A stretch of DNA of 64,000 nucleotides from Qipengyuania_C sp046254955. Its GTDB lineage: Bacteria > Pseudomonadota > Alphaproteobacteria > Sphingomonadales > Sphingomonadaceae. Of the stretch, positions 42,704 to 51,744 are shown in pieces (position 1 is the first letter of the stretch; each line of letters starts with the position of its first letter). The translations under genes and the position numbers were made by a program. The stretch spans positions 682,001 through 746,000 of the forward strand of contig NZ_JBJXRG010000002.1 in the NCBI RefSeq assembly GCF_046254955.1. The letters are read 5' to 3'. Below the pieces are notes generated by a model, which did not search any database, was not told the origin of the DNA, and saw nothing but the letters and a program-made list of their open reading frames with translations.

Positions 42704-43549
42704 TCAGGCCTTGAGGCGCTCCGCGTGCCATCTGACATGCTCGGCCATGAAGGTCGAGATGAAGTAATATGAGTGGTCATACCCTTCCTGCATCCGGATC
42801 GTGGCGCTGATTTCCGCCTGGCTGCACGCATCGGCGAGGCGGTGCGTTTGCAATTGTCCGTCGAGAAAATCGTCAGCAGTTCCCTGATCGACCAGCAGTT
42901 CCGGAACATGGGCGCCATCCTCGATCAATGCGACAGCGTCGTACTCGCGCCAGGCTGATCGATCATCGCCCAGATAACGGCTCAGCGCCTTCTCGCCCCA
43001 CGGCACCTGCGAGGGCGCAACAATCGGCGAGAAAGCGCTGATAGAGCGGAAACGATCGGGATTGCGCAGGCCAATTGTCAGCGCGCCGTGGCCGCCCATA
43101 GAATGGCCGGCGATGCCCTGTCGCTCCGTATCGACCGGAAAACTCGCCGCCACGATTTCTGGCAGCTCACGCTCGATATAGCTGCGCATCCGGTAATTCT
43201 TGCACCACGGCTCGCGCGTCGCATCGACATAGAAACCCGCGCCTTTGCCGAAATCGTATTCGTCAGCGGCGTCTGGAACGTCGTCGCCGCGCGGTGAGGT
43301 ATCGGGCGCAACCAGGACAATTCCGTGCTCGGCGCAGGCCGCACGATATTCGCCTTTCTCCATTACATTGGCATGCGTGCAAGTCAGGCCCGAGAGGTAC
43401 CACAGAACCGGCAGCTTCGCGCCGGGCTCATGCGGCGGCACGAAGACAGAAAAGGTCATCTCGGTGCCGGTCTCGGCGGATTGATGCGAGTAAACACCTT
43501 GCACACCGCCGTGGGCGCGGCTCTCACTGACGGTTTCCAACTCGGTCAT
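42704..43549 (-). CDS. fghA: S-formylglutathione hydrolase
   Basis: 281 residues of the esterase D type. The nucleophile elbow is GHSMGGHGAL, with Asp in LLVDQGTADDFL and His in EGYDHSYYF completing the triad. It splits S-formylglutathione into formate and glutathione, the second step after the class III ADH that heads this operon (47365). Its ATG overlaps the stop of the amidohydrolase gene (ATGA), so the two are coupled. Confidence 0.95.
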   Translation of the reverse strand: MTELETVSESRAHGGVQGVYSHQSAETGTEMTFSVFVPPHEPGAKLPVLWYLSGLTCTHANVMEKGEYRAACAEHGIVLVAPDTSPRGDDVPDAADEYDFGKGAGFYVDATREPWCKNYRMRSYIERELPEIVAASFPVDTERQGIAGHSMGGHGALTIGLRNPDRFRSISAFSPIVAPSQVPWGEKALSRYLGDDRSAWREYDAVALIEDGAHVPELLVDQGTADDFLDGQLQTHRLADACSQAEISATIRMQEGYDHSYYFISTFMAEHVRWHAERLKA

Positions 43550-44970
43550 CTCACGCGCAACTCTTCTTGCGTCTTGAGGACGCCTTTGCGCATCACCTGC
43601 GTCAGCGAGCGGAAATTGCGCACAGTCTGGCGGGGGTCTTCCGACAAGACAATAAGGTCTGCGGATTTTCCTGCCTCAAGCGTACCGATCTCTTCAGCCA
43701 GCCCCATGGTCTGCGCCCCCGCCAACGTCGCGGCGTGTATGATCTCGTCAGGCGTCATGCCGGCCGCTTCCATCGCTTCCATCTCGTTGTAGACCGACGG
43801 GCCGTGCAGCGTCAGCGGATTGCCCGCATCGGTCGCCATAACGATGTGCCCACCTGCATTGCGCACGGTGCGCAAGTTCTGCGCCATGATCACCTCTTCA
43901 CGGCCAGCTCCGATCATGCCCATTGCAAAGGGCGAGACTCTGCCGCCCGTTCGCTCTTCCAAGGCGGGCTGCAGGGCGGTGGGATCGTTGATGCGATCGA
44001 AGAGCTGCTGGTCGACACACATATTAGGATCATCGAGTGCGGCTGCCTCGCCCGTCGCTACTGCCAGCACAGCCCTCCCCCAATTGAGGCCGGCAATCAG
44101 CGTCGGCGCATAGGTTGCATCGTTCGCCAGCAGGAGATCGATGAACTCCTGGTCAACAGGTTCATCGTCCACGCTGTGCACCAGCATCTTGGCCCCAGCC
44201 TTGAGCGCGGTCTTTGCACCTTCCAGCTCGGTCGCATGGACGATCAGAGGTAGACCATTCGCCGTTGCGGCCGCGCCGACGGCCATCAGCAGCGCGTCGA
44301 GCCGATCTTTCTCGTCTGGCTCGGGCCGGATAAACCACACCTTGATCGCATCGGAGCCGAGCGCCTTGAGCCGTGCGATATCCGCGCGAATCTCGGCCTC
44401 GCTTTCCATCGGCCAAAACTTCACCTGATCTTCGAGCGAACCATAAACAAAGTAACGATTGAGGTCGTAATGCGTGATGAGAGGGCCGGCCGCCTTCACA
44501 TGCACGCGGTCGACCCAGTCGGTGTCGGTCGCGTGCGGATCGGTTACCGTCCACGGTGCTCCACCCACATCAAACACTGCGGTCACACCGCTGCACAGGT
44601 AGGAGCGGTGCCAGCGCCCCGGATCGGCGCGCAGGGAATCGACAAGCTCCTCGTAAGGATAGATCCTCTTGTCCTCGATGCCGTCCGGGCGACCATCAAT
44701 CCATCCGGTCTGTGCGAAGTGCATATGCGCGTCGATCAGGCCGGGTGTTACAAAGCTGCCCGTTACATCGTGGACATTGGTGCCTTCAGGAATCGCGCAT
44801 TCCTCGGCCGTACCGACACAGGCTATCCGGTCTTCATCTACCAGCACCACGCCATTCTCGATCGCTCGTCCCGTGCCATCGATCACAGTCGCGCCCACCA
44901 GCGCCTCATGCGCCACCAGCGGTGTTGCGGCCATTATAGCTGTCGTCAGTGCGAGTGTTGCAGTCCTCAT
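43546..44970 (-). CDS. Secreted amidohydrolase-superfamily protein
   Basis: 474 residues from the ATG at 44970, which starts a signal peptide (TLALTTAIMAATPLVAHE). The metal site has GLIDAHMHFAQ, later His in LPLIVHATE and LVHSVDD, and the Asp in VMATDAGNPL. This is the imidazolonepropionase or prolidase-like branch, often periplasmic in Sphingomonadales. Substrate unknown. Its presence between proXp-like and fghA genes is not explained by formaldehyde chemistry. Confidence 0.85.
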   Translation of the reverse strand: MRTATLALTTAIMAATPLVAHEALVGATVIDGTGRAIENGVVLVDEDRIACVGTAEECAIPEGTNVHDVTGSFVTPGLIDAHMHFAQTGWIDGRPDGIEDKRIYPYEELVDSLRADPGRWHRSYLCSGVTAVFDVGGAPWTVTDPHATDTDWVDRVHVKAAGPLITHYDLNRYFVYGSLEDQVKFWPMESEAEIRADIARLKALGSDAIKVWFIRPEPDEKDRLDALLMAVGAAATANGLPLIVHATELEGAKTALKAGAKMLVHSVDDEPVDQEFIDLLLANDATYAPTLIAGLNWGRAVLAVATGEAAALDDPNMCVDQQLFDRINDPTALQPALEERTGGRVSPFAMGMIGAGREEVIMAQNLRTVRNAGGHIVMATDAGNPLTLHGPSVYNEMEAMEAAGMTPDEIIHAATLAGAQTMGLAEEIGTLEAGKSADLIVLSEDPRQTVRNFRSLTQVMRKGVLKTQEELRVR

Positions 44971-44983
44971 CGCAAATCCTCTC

Positions 44984-45487
44984 TCATTTGGTCGGTATCG
45001 CGGCGACCAGCGGCTCATGCCCCCAATGACCCAACATGCGCAGTATGTTTGCCCCGCTCAGCGCAATCGTCGCCGTATTTCGCAATGGGTGCACGTTGAC
45101 GGTTTCGGCGGCTGCAAGCCCCACGTCCAGCACCACAGTGATGCTTTCCGGCTCCGCATTGATCATCGCCAGCGGCGTAACCGATCCCGGTGAAATCCCG
45201 ATCAGCCGCTCCATGTCGTCTGGCTTGCCGAAGCTCACCCGCTTGCAGCCGATCGCCTCCGGCAAGGCCTTGAGGTCGACCGGCGCTTCCGCAGGCACGG
45301 TCAGCAGCCAGAACGCCCCCTTGGCATCCTTGAGGAACAGATTCTTGGTATGCGAACCGGGAAGCGCGGCCTTGATCCCCTGGCTCTCTTCAACGGTGAA
45401 GACAGCCTGATGCTCGTGGACTTCATGTGCGATGCCGAGCGCGGCAAGATCAGCCTTCAGGCCATCCTCTCCCCGCACTTCGGCCAT
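44984..45487 (-). CDS. YbaK/ProX-type aminoacyl-tRNA deacylase
   Basis: 167 residues. KNLFLKDAKGAFWLLTVPA carries the conserved lysine of the YbaK/INS domain, and ISPGSVTPLAMIN and the VNVHPLRNTATIALS end fit the ProXp-ala/ProX group, which hydrolyse mischarged Ala- or Cys-tRNA(Pro). It lies 13 bp upstream of the amidohydrolase and 5 bp downstream of the VOC gene. Confidence 0.88.
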   Translation of the reverse strand: MAEVRGEDGLKADLAALGIAHEVHEHQAVFTVEESQGIKAALPGSHTKNLFLKDAKGAFWLLTVPAEAPVDLKALPEAIGCKRVSFGKPDDMERLIGISPGSVTPLAMINAEPESITVVLDVGLAAAETVNVHPLRNTATIALSGANILRMLGHWGHEPLVAAIPTK

Positions 45488-45492
45488 CGATC

Positions 45493-45867
45493 CTACATCC
45501 GGTGGAGTGCACAGAGTTTGTTTCCATCGGGATCGCGCAGGTAAGCCAGGTACAATTTGATCTGGCCTCCGTCTCGAACACCCGGCGGATCTTCAATCGC
45601 GGTTCCTCCGTTGGCAACTCCAGCGGCGTGCCATGCATCAGCCTGTTCGGGAGTCATCGCAAACCCAATGGTGGAGCCGTTGCCAGCTGTGGCCGGCTCG
45701 CCATCGATGGGAGTCGTCACCATGAACAAGCCGCCGTCGTGCATGTAAAGCAACCGGCCCTTGGGATCTGCAGATCCTTCCCGACCTCCAATCGCTACAA
45801 ACAGCGCATCGTAGAACTTCTTGGATCGCTTGAGGTCGTTCGACCCCACCATCATGTGGCTGTACAT
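45493..45867 (-). CDS. VOC (glyoxalase/bleomycin-resistance) family protein
   Basis: 124 residues. Two betaalphabetabetabeta units start MYSHMMVGSNDLKRSKKFYD and end with YLAYLRDPDGNKLCALHRM; the metal residues are H4-type and the late Glu region is weak. A small-molecule lyase or binding protein of unknown substrate. In the frm operon, after the cupin gene with a 17-bp gap. Confidence 0.82.
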   Translation of the reverse strand: MYSHMMVGSNDLKRSKKFYDALFVAIGGREGSADPKGRLLYMHDGGLFMVTTPIDGEPATAGNGSTIGFAMTPEQADAWHAAGVANGGTAIEDPPGVRDGGQIKLYLAYLRDPDGNKLCALHRM

Positions 45868-45884
45868 CGGAACTTCTCCTGTTT

Positions 45885-46253
45885 TCAGATCTCGACTGCG
45901 ACTGTCGCCGTCGCCTCGTCACCCGTGTTGGGCATATCGGCGGGATCAAGCAAGAGAAGTTTGACTTCGCCCTGGCGTGCACAGGGCCGATGCTCGACGC
46001 CTTTGGGTACGACAATCATCTCGCCGGGGCCCAATTGTTCGGTCCGATCGCGGAATTCCATCTCGAGATTGCCATCGAGCACCAGGAAGAGCTCGTCCGT
46101 GTCGTCATGCTTGTGCCAGACGAATTCGCCTTCGACTTTGGCCAGTCGCACTTCGTTGTCGTTGTAGCGTGCGATAATGCGCGGCGCCCAGTGATCCGAA
46201 AACTTGGCAAACTTCTCTTCGAGATTGACCTTTCTAGGCAGGCTTTCTGCCAT
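45885..46253 (-). CDS. Cupin-domain protein
   Basis: 122 residues from the ATG at 46253, which overlaps the ADH stop by one base (TGATG). The cupin motif is FVWHKHDDTDELFLVLDGNLEME, with the second His in VEHRP. Members bind a metal and act as isomerases, dioxygenases or binding proteins. Its tight coupling to the formaldehyde dehydrogenase suggests that it assists that path, but no role is known to me. Confidence 0.85.
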   Translation of the reverse strand: MAESLPRKVNLEEKFAKFSDHWAPRIIARYNDNEVRLAKVEGEFVWHKHDDTDELFLVLDGNLEMEFRDRTEQLGPGEMIVVPKGVEHRPCARQGEVKLLLLDPADMPNTGDEATATVAVEI

Positions 46254-47365
46254 CAATAGACGACCACGCTGCGGATGCTTTCGCCAGCATGCATGAGGTC
46301 GAAGCCCTTGTTGATTTCTTCCAGGGTAAGCACGTGCGTGATCATGGGATCGATCTGGATCTGGCCGTCCATGTACATGTCGACGATCTTGGGCACATCG
46401 GTGCGTCCCTTGGCCCCGCCGAAAGCCGTGCCGCGCCAGTTGCGCCCGGTCACGAGCTGGAACGGACGCGTCGCGATTTCCTTCCCCGCTTCGGCCACCC
46501 CGATAATCACGCTGGTCCCCCAGCCGCGGTGACAGCACTCGAGCGCCGTGCGCATGACCTCGGTATTACCGGTCGCATCGAAGCTGTAATCTGCACCGCC
46601 ATCGGTCAGTTCAACCACTTTCGTCACCACCTCGTCGCGGCTCATGCCCTTTGTGTTGAGGAAGTGGGTCATGCCGAACTGCTTGCCCCAGTCCTCACGG
46701 TCCGGATTGATATCGATGCCGAGGATCACGTTGGCACCGGCGAGCTTCGCGCCCTGGATCACGTTGAGCCCAATCCCGCCGAGACCGAACACCACCACGT
46801 TGTCGCCCTTCTGGACCTGCGCAGTCTTGGTGACGGCGCCTACGCCGGTGGTGACACCGCAGCCGATGTAGCAGCTGGTCTTGAACGGCGCGTCTTCGCG
46901 GATCTTGGCGACGGCAATCTCGGGCAGCACGGTGAAGTTCGAAAAGGTCGAGCAGCCCATATAGTGGAAGATCGTCTCACCCTTGTAGCTGAAGCGGCTC
47001 GTTCCATCGGGCATCAGGCCCTGGCCCTGCGTTGCCCGGATCGCCGTGCAGAGGTTCGATTTGCCGCTCAAACAGGTCTTACACCTGCCGCATTCCGGGG
47101 TGTAGAGCGGGATGACGTGATCGTCCGGTTTAACCGAAGTCACGCTCGGCCCGATCTCCCGCACAATTCCCGCACCTTCATGGCCGAGGACTGAGGGGAA
47201 GATACCCTCGCTGTCGAACCCATCCAGCGTATAGGCATCGGTGTGGCAAATGCCTGTTGCCATGATCTCGACCAGCACTTCGCCTTGCTTCGGGCCTTCC
47301 AGGTCAAGCTCGACAATCTCGAGCGGCTTCTTCGGCTCAAAAGCAACAGCGGCGCGGGTCTTCAT
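46253..47365 (-). CDS. frmA: S-(hydroxymethyl)glutathione dehydrogenase / class III alcohol dehydrogenase
   Basis: 370 residues from the ATG at 47365, behind AGGAGGAAG. The catalytic zinc ligands are in GICHTDAYTL and GHEGAGIV, the structural zinc in the CGRCKTCLSGKSNLC lobe, and the NAD fold in VVFGLGGIGLNVIQGAK. TQGQGLMPDGTSRF is specific for class III. It oxidises S-hydroxymethylglutathione to S-formylglutathione. It heads a six-gene leftward operon ending in fghA. No FrmR-like repressor gene is visible. Confidence 0.96.
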   Translation of the reverse strand: MKTRAAVAFEPKKPLEIVELDLEGPKQGEVLVEIMATGICHTDAYTLDGFDSEGIFPSVLGHEGAGIVREIGPSVTSVKPDDHVIPLYTPECGRCKTCLSGKSNLCTAIRATQGQGLMPDGTSRFSYKGETIFHYMGCSTFSNFTVLPEIAVAKIREDAPFKTSCYIGCGVTTGVGAVTKTAQVQKGDNVVVFGLGGIGLNVIQGAKLAGANVILGIDINPDREDWGKQFGMTHFLNTKGMSRDEVVTKVVELTDGGADYSFDATGNTEVMRTALECCHRGWGTSVIIGVAEAGKEIATRPFQLVTGRNWRGTAFGGAKGRTDVPKIVDMYMDGQIQIDPMITHVLTLEEINKGFDLMHAGESIRSVVVY

Positions 47366-47547
47366 AGGGCTTCCTCCTAGGTAGGCGCCATGCCTATCGC
47401 GCGGGCCTGCTGCCTGCAATAATCTGCAAGATAAGAATCATCGAATGTCGGCCGATATCGCGCGGTTTGCCCTGCTAAGTTCGCAACCTCACCTTCAGAT
47501 CGAGAAAATTGCCAAGCGAAAATGGATAAGGCCAACCCGCAAGAAAA

Positions 47548-47624
47548 TGGTAGCGGAGGAGGGACTTGAACCCCCGACACGCGGATTATGATTCCGCTGC
47601 TCTAACCACCTGAGCTACTCCGCC
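47548..47624 (-). tRNA. tRNA-Met (CAT), elongator type
   Basis: The reverse complement folds as 77 nt. Acceptor GGCGGAG pairs with CTCCGCT (G1-U72), the anticodon stem-loop is GCGGA-ATCATAA-TCCGC with CAT, the T-arm holds GGGTTCAAGTCCC, and CCA is encoded. The absence of the C1-A72 mismatch and of three G:C pairs in the anticodon stem argues for the elongator rather than the initiator; a CAU tRNA-Ile is less likely. Confidence 0.93.
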
Positions 47625-47697
47625 CCAGTTCGGGATTCGCGAGGCAAAACACCTCAAGCGAGCGGCGCATTTAGGGTGCGACCCGCTCCCGGTCAAC

Positions 47698-48390
47698 CTA
47701 GGAATTCGGCTCATCCGCTCCGTTCGATCGGTGTCCTGCCAACGTCTCGTTCGAACGTCTCACCTTGTGTGCGAGGCCGCGGTTGATGGCCGCGTCGATA
47801 GCCTTGCTGATCTCGGGCACCGTGCGTGAAAGCTGCGCCAGTGCGTCACGGTCAAAACGGGCGACCCGCATCGGCTCGGTGGCGGTGACTGTCGCGGTCG
47901 CCGTCTGGCCCGAAACCAAGCTCATCTCGCCGAGGAATTCGCCATGCCCGCAGCTACCAACCTGCGAGGCATCCGCATCGATCCGCGCTGCTCCGGAGGC
48001 TACGTAGATAAACGGAGGCTGCGGCTGGCCCTGCTCCATGAGCGTTTCGCCGGAGGCGATATCCTCCCACCGCAGAAGATCGCGCAATCGCCGCTAGTTG
48101 GCAGGCTCCTCGACATGCATGACATGCTCGAACAGTTCGCGTTCCTCTTCGAACATTGAGCCCGAGCGAGCGCGCTGGGTCACAACCTCCAGTTGCACCA
48201 CTGCCGCCAGCGTCACCAATGCCGACAGGATCAATCCAAGAAGGCTTGGCGCAACGAAAGCGAACTGCGCGACAATGAACAGACCACCGATAACGATCAG
48301 CAGGCGAGTGCGCCGCATTTGCGAGTTCAGCACCGCGGCGATGAGGAATAGCGAGCCTAGGATGGGAAGGATCGTGCCGGAATCGATCAT
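47698..48390 (-). pseudogene. Membrane protein with cyclic-nucleotide-binding domain, broken by in-frame TAG
   Basis: One frame runs from the ATG at 48390 (behind GGGGAGAAG) to 47698, with a single TAG at 48094-48096. The first part (98 codons) has three hydrophobic helices and ends ELFEHVMHVEEPAN. The second part, after the stop, is a full cNMP-binding domain (IYVASGAARID, FLGEMSLVSGQTATATV, MRVARFDRDALAQL). No frameshift exists and codon use is normal on both sides, so a CAG to TAG change is the simplest view. A TTG at 48087 could restart translation and give the domain alone (129 residues). Confidence 0.75.
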
Positions 48391-48449
48391 TGCGTGCTTC
48401 TCCCCTGAAACCAAGCGTTGCGGCAGGATAACCTATCGCGCCCGCGAAA

Positions 48450-48971
48450 TCACCTCTTCCGGCTACCGCGAAATGGCCACCGTTTCACGAACTCCCAAGG
48501 GCCGCCGCGGTAGATGTGCAGTTCGAGTGCCGGGAACGCGAACTTTTGCACTTCGATTTCCGTCTCCAAATGCTGTTGGAGCGCCTTGGCTTCCTTCGGT
48601 TCAACCTTGTTCTGGATCGTAATGTGCAGGCGCGGTTTGTGCTGGTCTTGCGCTGTAAGAGTTCCATGAAAGCGGTCTGCGATCTCCTCGCGAATTGCCA
48701 GCGTATCGGGACTGCTCAGCGCGATCGCTGTGCCCTTCCCAAGGCTCATTAATCCGGTGATTTTGACGGCGGGAGGAGAATAATCACGGGCGAATGCTGG
48801 AAGTACGGTTTGCACCTCTGAGAAAAGCGATGGCGCAAGCGCGTGAAACAGCGTCACATGTGCTTGCAGGTGATTGCGCTCGGGCGGGAAGTGCGCCTTG
48901 CGCAGCCCGTCAGCCCAAGAGTGTATTTCCGATGGCAGGGCAGCCGTGACGATAAACGTCTCGAACGGCAC
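48450..48971 (-). CDS. 2'-5' RNA ligase / cyclic phosphodiesterase-like protein
   Basis: 173 residues with the two signature motifs HVTLF and HITIQ about 75 residues apart (the HxTx pair of the 2H phosphoesterase superfamily). Such enzymes open or close 2',5' or cyclic nucleotide bonds; the substrate is not predictable. It begins 2 bp after the mltG stop, so it is read with it. Confidence 0.85.
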   Translation of the reverse strand: MPFETFIVTAALPSEIHSWADGLRKAHFPPERNHLQAHVTLFHALAPSLFSEVQTVLPAFARDYSPPAVKITGLMSLGKGTAIALSSPDTLAIREEIADRFHGTLTAQDQHKPRLHITIQNKVEPKEAKALQQHLETEIEVQKFAFPALELHIYRGGPWEFVKRWPFRGSRKR

Positions 48972-48973
48972 GC

Positions 48974-49936
48974 CTATTCGATCTCACCGCGATCGCGCCG
49001 GATCTGGCGCCACTTGGCGACGTTGGCATTGTGCTCGTCGAGCGTCTTGGCGAACACATGTCCGCCGGTCCCGTCCGCCACATAAAAGAACGCGTCAGTC
49101 TCCGCTGGATCGAGCACCGCTTCGATGCTCTGCCTTCCTGGATTGGTAATCGGGCCCACCGGCAGGCCGCTGATCGCACGGGTGTTGTACGGGTTCGGAT
49201 CGCGCAGCTCGGACACGCGGATCCGGCGGCCCAGCGGCTTGCCCTTGGTGATCGGATAGATAGTGGTGGCGTCTGCCCCCAGTTGCATACCGATCCGCAA
49301 GCGATTGGAGAGCACTCCTGCGACCATCCGCAATTCTTCAGGCTTGGAGGTTTCCTTCTCGACAATCGAAGCGAGGATGATCGCCTCGCGCGGGGTCTTC
49401 ACCGCAGTCGTTTCCGATCTCTTACCCCACAGTTCCTCAAGCGTTTCGCCCATCGACTTTTGCATCCGTGCGACAAGGGCAGCGCGCTCTTCTCCGCGCT
49501 CGAAATCATAGGTCTGGGGCAGGATAGTGCCTTCGGGCGGGACCGAAACATCGCCGGTCAGCAATTCTTCCGCCATCAGCCGCTCATGCACCATGATCGA
49601 AGGCATACCTTCCGGGATCGTGACAAAGCGGCGAATAACGTCACCGCTCTGGAACGACCTCAGGATATCGCCCTGGTCCATATCGGAGGTGAGCTGGAAT
49701 TCACCCGCCTGGATCGGATCGCCAGGACCCAGCAACCTCGCCCGCAGCAAGAAACCGTCCGCAGAGGAAATCAGGCCCTCTGTCTCGAGTTTTTGTGCGA
49801 CCGCCGTCAAAGACGAGCCGGAAGGCACTATAAAGGCCGTGTCCTCCTCGATCGTGGCGAAACCCAGCCTGCTCGGCAGGAAAATTATGGCGCCAAGTAT
49901 CGCCGCAGAGACAACGGCGAGAAGGAAGCGCCTCAT
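48974..49936 (-). CDS. mltG: Endolytic murein transglycosylase
   Basis: 320 residues, YceG/MltG family. One N-terminal membrane helix (LLAVVSAAILGAIIFLPS), a LysM-like subdomain, then the catalytic ILASIVEKETSKPEEL with the active Glu, and NTRAISGLPVGPITNPG. It cuts nascent glycan strands in the inner membrane and so sets their length. It lies 5 bp after fabF, the order fabF-mltG that is common in Proteobacteria. Confidence 0.96.
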   Translation of the reverse strand: MRRFLLAVVSAAILGAIIFLPSRLGFATIEEDTAFIVPSGSSLTAVAQKLETEGLISSADGFLLRARLLGPGDPIQAGEFQLTSDMDQGDILRSFQSGDVIRRFVTIPEGMPSIMVHERLMAEELLTGDVSVPPEGTILPQTYDFERGEERAALVARMQKSMGETLEELWGKRSETTAVKTPREAIILASIVEKETSKPEELRMVAGVLSNRLRIGMQLGADATTIYPITKGKPLGRRIRVSELRDPNPYNTRAISGLPVGPITNPGRQSIEAVLDPAETDAFFYVADGTGGHVFAKTLDEHNANVAKWRQIRRDRGEIE

Positions 49937-49941
49937 GGCGC

Positions 49942-51201
49942 TCAGTCGACTTTCTTCATGACCAGCGAGGCGTTGGTGCCGCCAAAGCCGAAGCTGTTGT
50001 TGAGCACCGCGCGCACTTCGCGCTTACGCGCTTCCAGCGGGACCAGGTCGACGCCTTCGGTGCCGTCGTCCGGATTGTGCAGGTTGAGCGTCGGCGGGAC
50101 GATCTGGTCACGAATGGCGAGGATGCAGAAGATGCTCTCCACTGCACCCGCACCGCCGAGCAGGTGACCGATGGCAGACTTGGTGCTGCTCATCGAAGCG
50201 CCACCCAGATCGTCGCCCATCACACGCTTGACCGCAGCGAGTTCAATGGTGTCGGCCATGGTCGATGTGCCGTGTGCATTGACGTAATCGATATCCGACG
50301 CCTCAAGCCCTGCTTTCTTGATCGCCATGCGCATCGAATTCTCTGCACCAGCGCCATCGGGATGCGGTGCGGTTACGTGATAGGCATCGCCTGAAAGGCC
50401 GTAGCCGACCACTTCGGCATAAATTGTCGCGCCGCGCGCCTTGGCGTGCTCGTATTCCTCGAGCACGACGATACCGGCACCCTCGCCCATGACGAATCCA
50501 TCGCGGTCCTTGTCATAAGGACGGCTGGCTTCGGTTGGCCGGTCATTCATGCTCATATTGAGCGCGCGCGCCTGCGCAAAGCCGGCAATACCAATCGGGC
50601 AAATTGTTGCCTCGGCGCCGCCCGCCAGCATAATGTCGGCATCATCGTCACGGATCATTCGAGCGGCATCGCCGATCGAATGTGCGCCGGTCGAACAAGC
50701 GGTCACTACCGCGTGATTAGGACCCATCAGCCCGTATTTGATCGAGACCTGTCCGGAGATGAGGTTGATCAGGCGTCCGTGCACGAAGTGCGGGCTCACC
50801 CGGCCCGGGCCGCGCTCGGCCAGCAGCAGCGATTCACTTTCGATGCCAGGCAAGCCACCAATGCCCGATCCGATCGAGCAGCCAGCGCGCAGCTTGGTGG
50901 CGTCGTCCATTTCGGTGAGCCCGGCATCTTCCAGCGCCTGTCCGGCGGCATCGATACCGAAAACGATGAATGGATCGACCTGGCGCTGGACCTTGTGATC
51001 GACGCGCTTGTTCGCGTCGAAACCCCATTCGTGATCGGCTGGCTTTACCTCGCAGGCGATCTGGCACTTCTGATCGGACGCATCGAAGCGAGTAATGGTC
51101 CCCGCACCGCTCTTGCCGGCAATGAGATTGGACCACGTGGTTTCAACATCGCCGCCCAAAGGGGTGACAAGGCCCAGACCGGTAACGACCACTCGCCGCA
51201 T
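49942..51201 (-). CDS. fabF: 3-oxoacyl-[ACP] synthase II
   Basis: 419 residues, normal length. The catalytic Cys is in VVTACSTGAHSIGDA, the two His in NAHGTSTMADTIE and KSAIGHLLGGAG, and the end is NNSFGFGGTNASL. It elongates acyl-ACP with malonyl-ACP. acpP lies upstream in the same transcript. Confidence 0.97.
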   Translation of the reverse strand: MRRVVVTGLGLVTPLGGDVETTWSNLIAGKSGAGTITRFDASDQKCQIACEVKPADHEWGFDANKRVDHKVQRQVDPFIVFGIDAAGQALEDAGLTEMDDATKLRAGCSIGSGIGGLPGIESESLLLAERGPGRVSPHFVHGRLINLISGQVSIKYGLMGPNHAVVTACSTGAHSIGDAARMIRDDDADIMLAGGAEATICPIGIAGFAQARALNMSMNDRPTEASRPYDKDRDGFVMGEGAGIVVLEEYEHAKARGATIYAEVVGYGLSGDAYHVTAPHPDGAGAENSMRMAIKKAGLEASDIDYVNAHGTSTMADTIELAAVKRVMGDDLGGASMSSTKSAIGHLLGGAGAVESIFCILAIRDQIVPPTLNLHNPDDGTEGVDLVPLEARKREVRAVLNNSFGFGGTNASLVMKKVD

Positions 51202-51259
51202 TCGAATTCTCCGTTAGAAATGCAACAGGCCCAACCCGCGAATGGGCTGAGCCTGCCTT

Positions 51260-51276
51260 CCCCGCATGGTGCGGGG
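51260..51276 (-). other. Hairpins between acpP and fabF
   Basis: CCCCGCA-TGG-TGCGGGG is a perfect 7-bp stem in the 118-bp acpP-fabF gap. Longer complementary runs around it (GCCTGCC with GGCAGGC, CCGCGA with TCGCGG) suggest a folded intercistronic RNA that could lower fabF expression relative to acpP. There is no T tract. Confidence 0.5.
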
Positions 51277-51319
51277 AGAGAGCCCCGCCGCGACCGTGTG
51301 ATCGCGGCAGGCGGGCAGT

Positions 51320-51556
51320 TCAGCCCTTGTGCTCTTCGATATATTTCGTCGCGTCACCAACAGTGGTGATCTTCTCCGCCGCATCATCGGGGATTTCGAC
51401 ACCGAATTCTTCTTCGAATGCCATCACCAGTTCGACGATATCGAGGCTGTCTGCGCCCAGATCGTCAATGAAACTGGCTTCCTGCGTGACCTTGTCAGCC
51501 TCTACGCCGAGGTGTTCGACGACAATTTTCTGTACGCGGTCGGGAGTATCGCTCAT
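51320..51556 (-). CDS. acpP: Acyl carrier protein
   Basis: 78 residues from the ATG at 51556. The phosphopantetheine site is Ser37 in DLGADSLDIVEL, and the acidic helix FEEEFGVEIPDD follows. It carries growing acyl chains for FabF and the other Fab enzymes. Confidence 0.97.
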   Translation of the reverse strand: MSDTPDRVQKIVVEHLGVEADKVTQEASFIDDLGADSLDIVELVMAFEEEFGVEIPDDAAEKITTVGDATKYIEEHKG

Positions 51557-51744
51557 GTTTTGCCCTCTATCTGTGGGGTTATGTGGTTGCAATTGGCCCT
51601 AATGAAGGGCGCGAGCGAGCGCAAGTGTCATAGCGGAGATGAAGCGAATTGCATTTTGCGCAATCGGTGCTGACCGTGAACTTTCTGGGAAAGATCAATA
51701 ACTTCGAGCGTTGCTATCATATCCTCCAATGAAAGGGACGCAGA

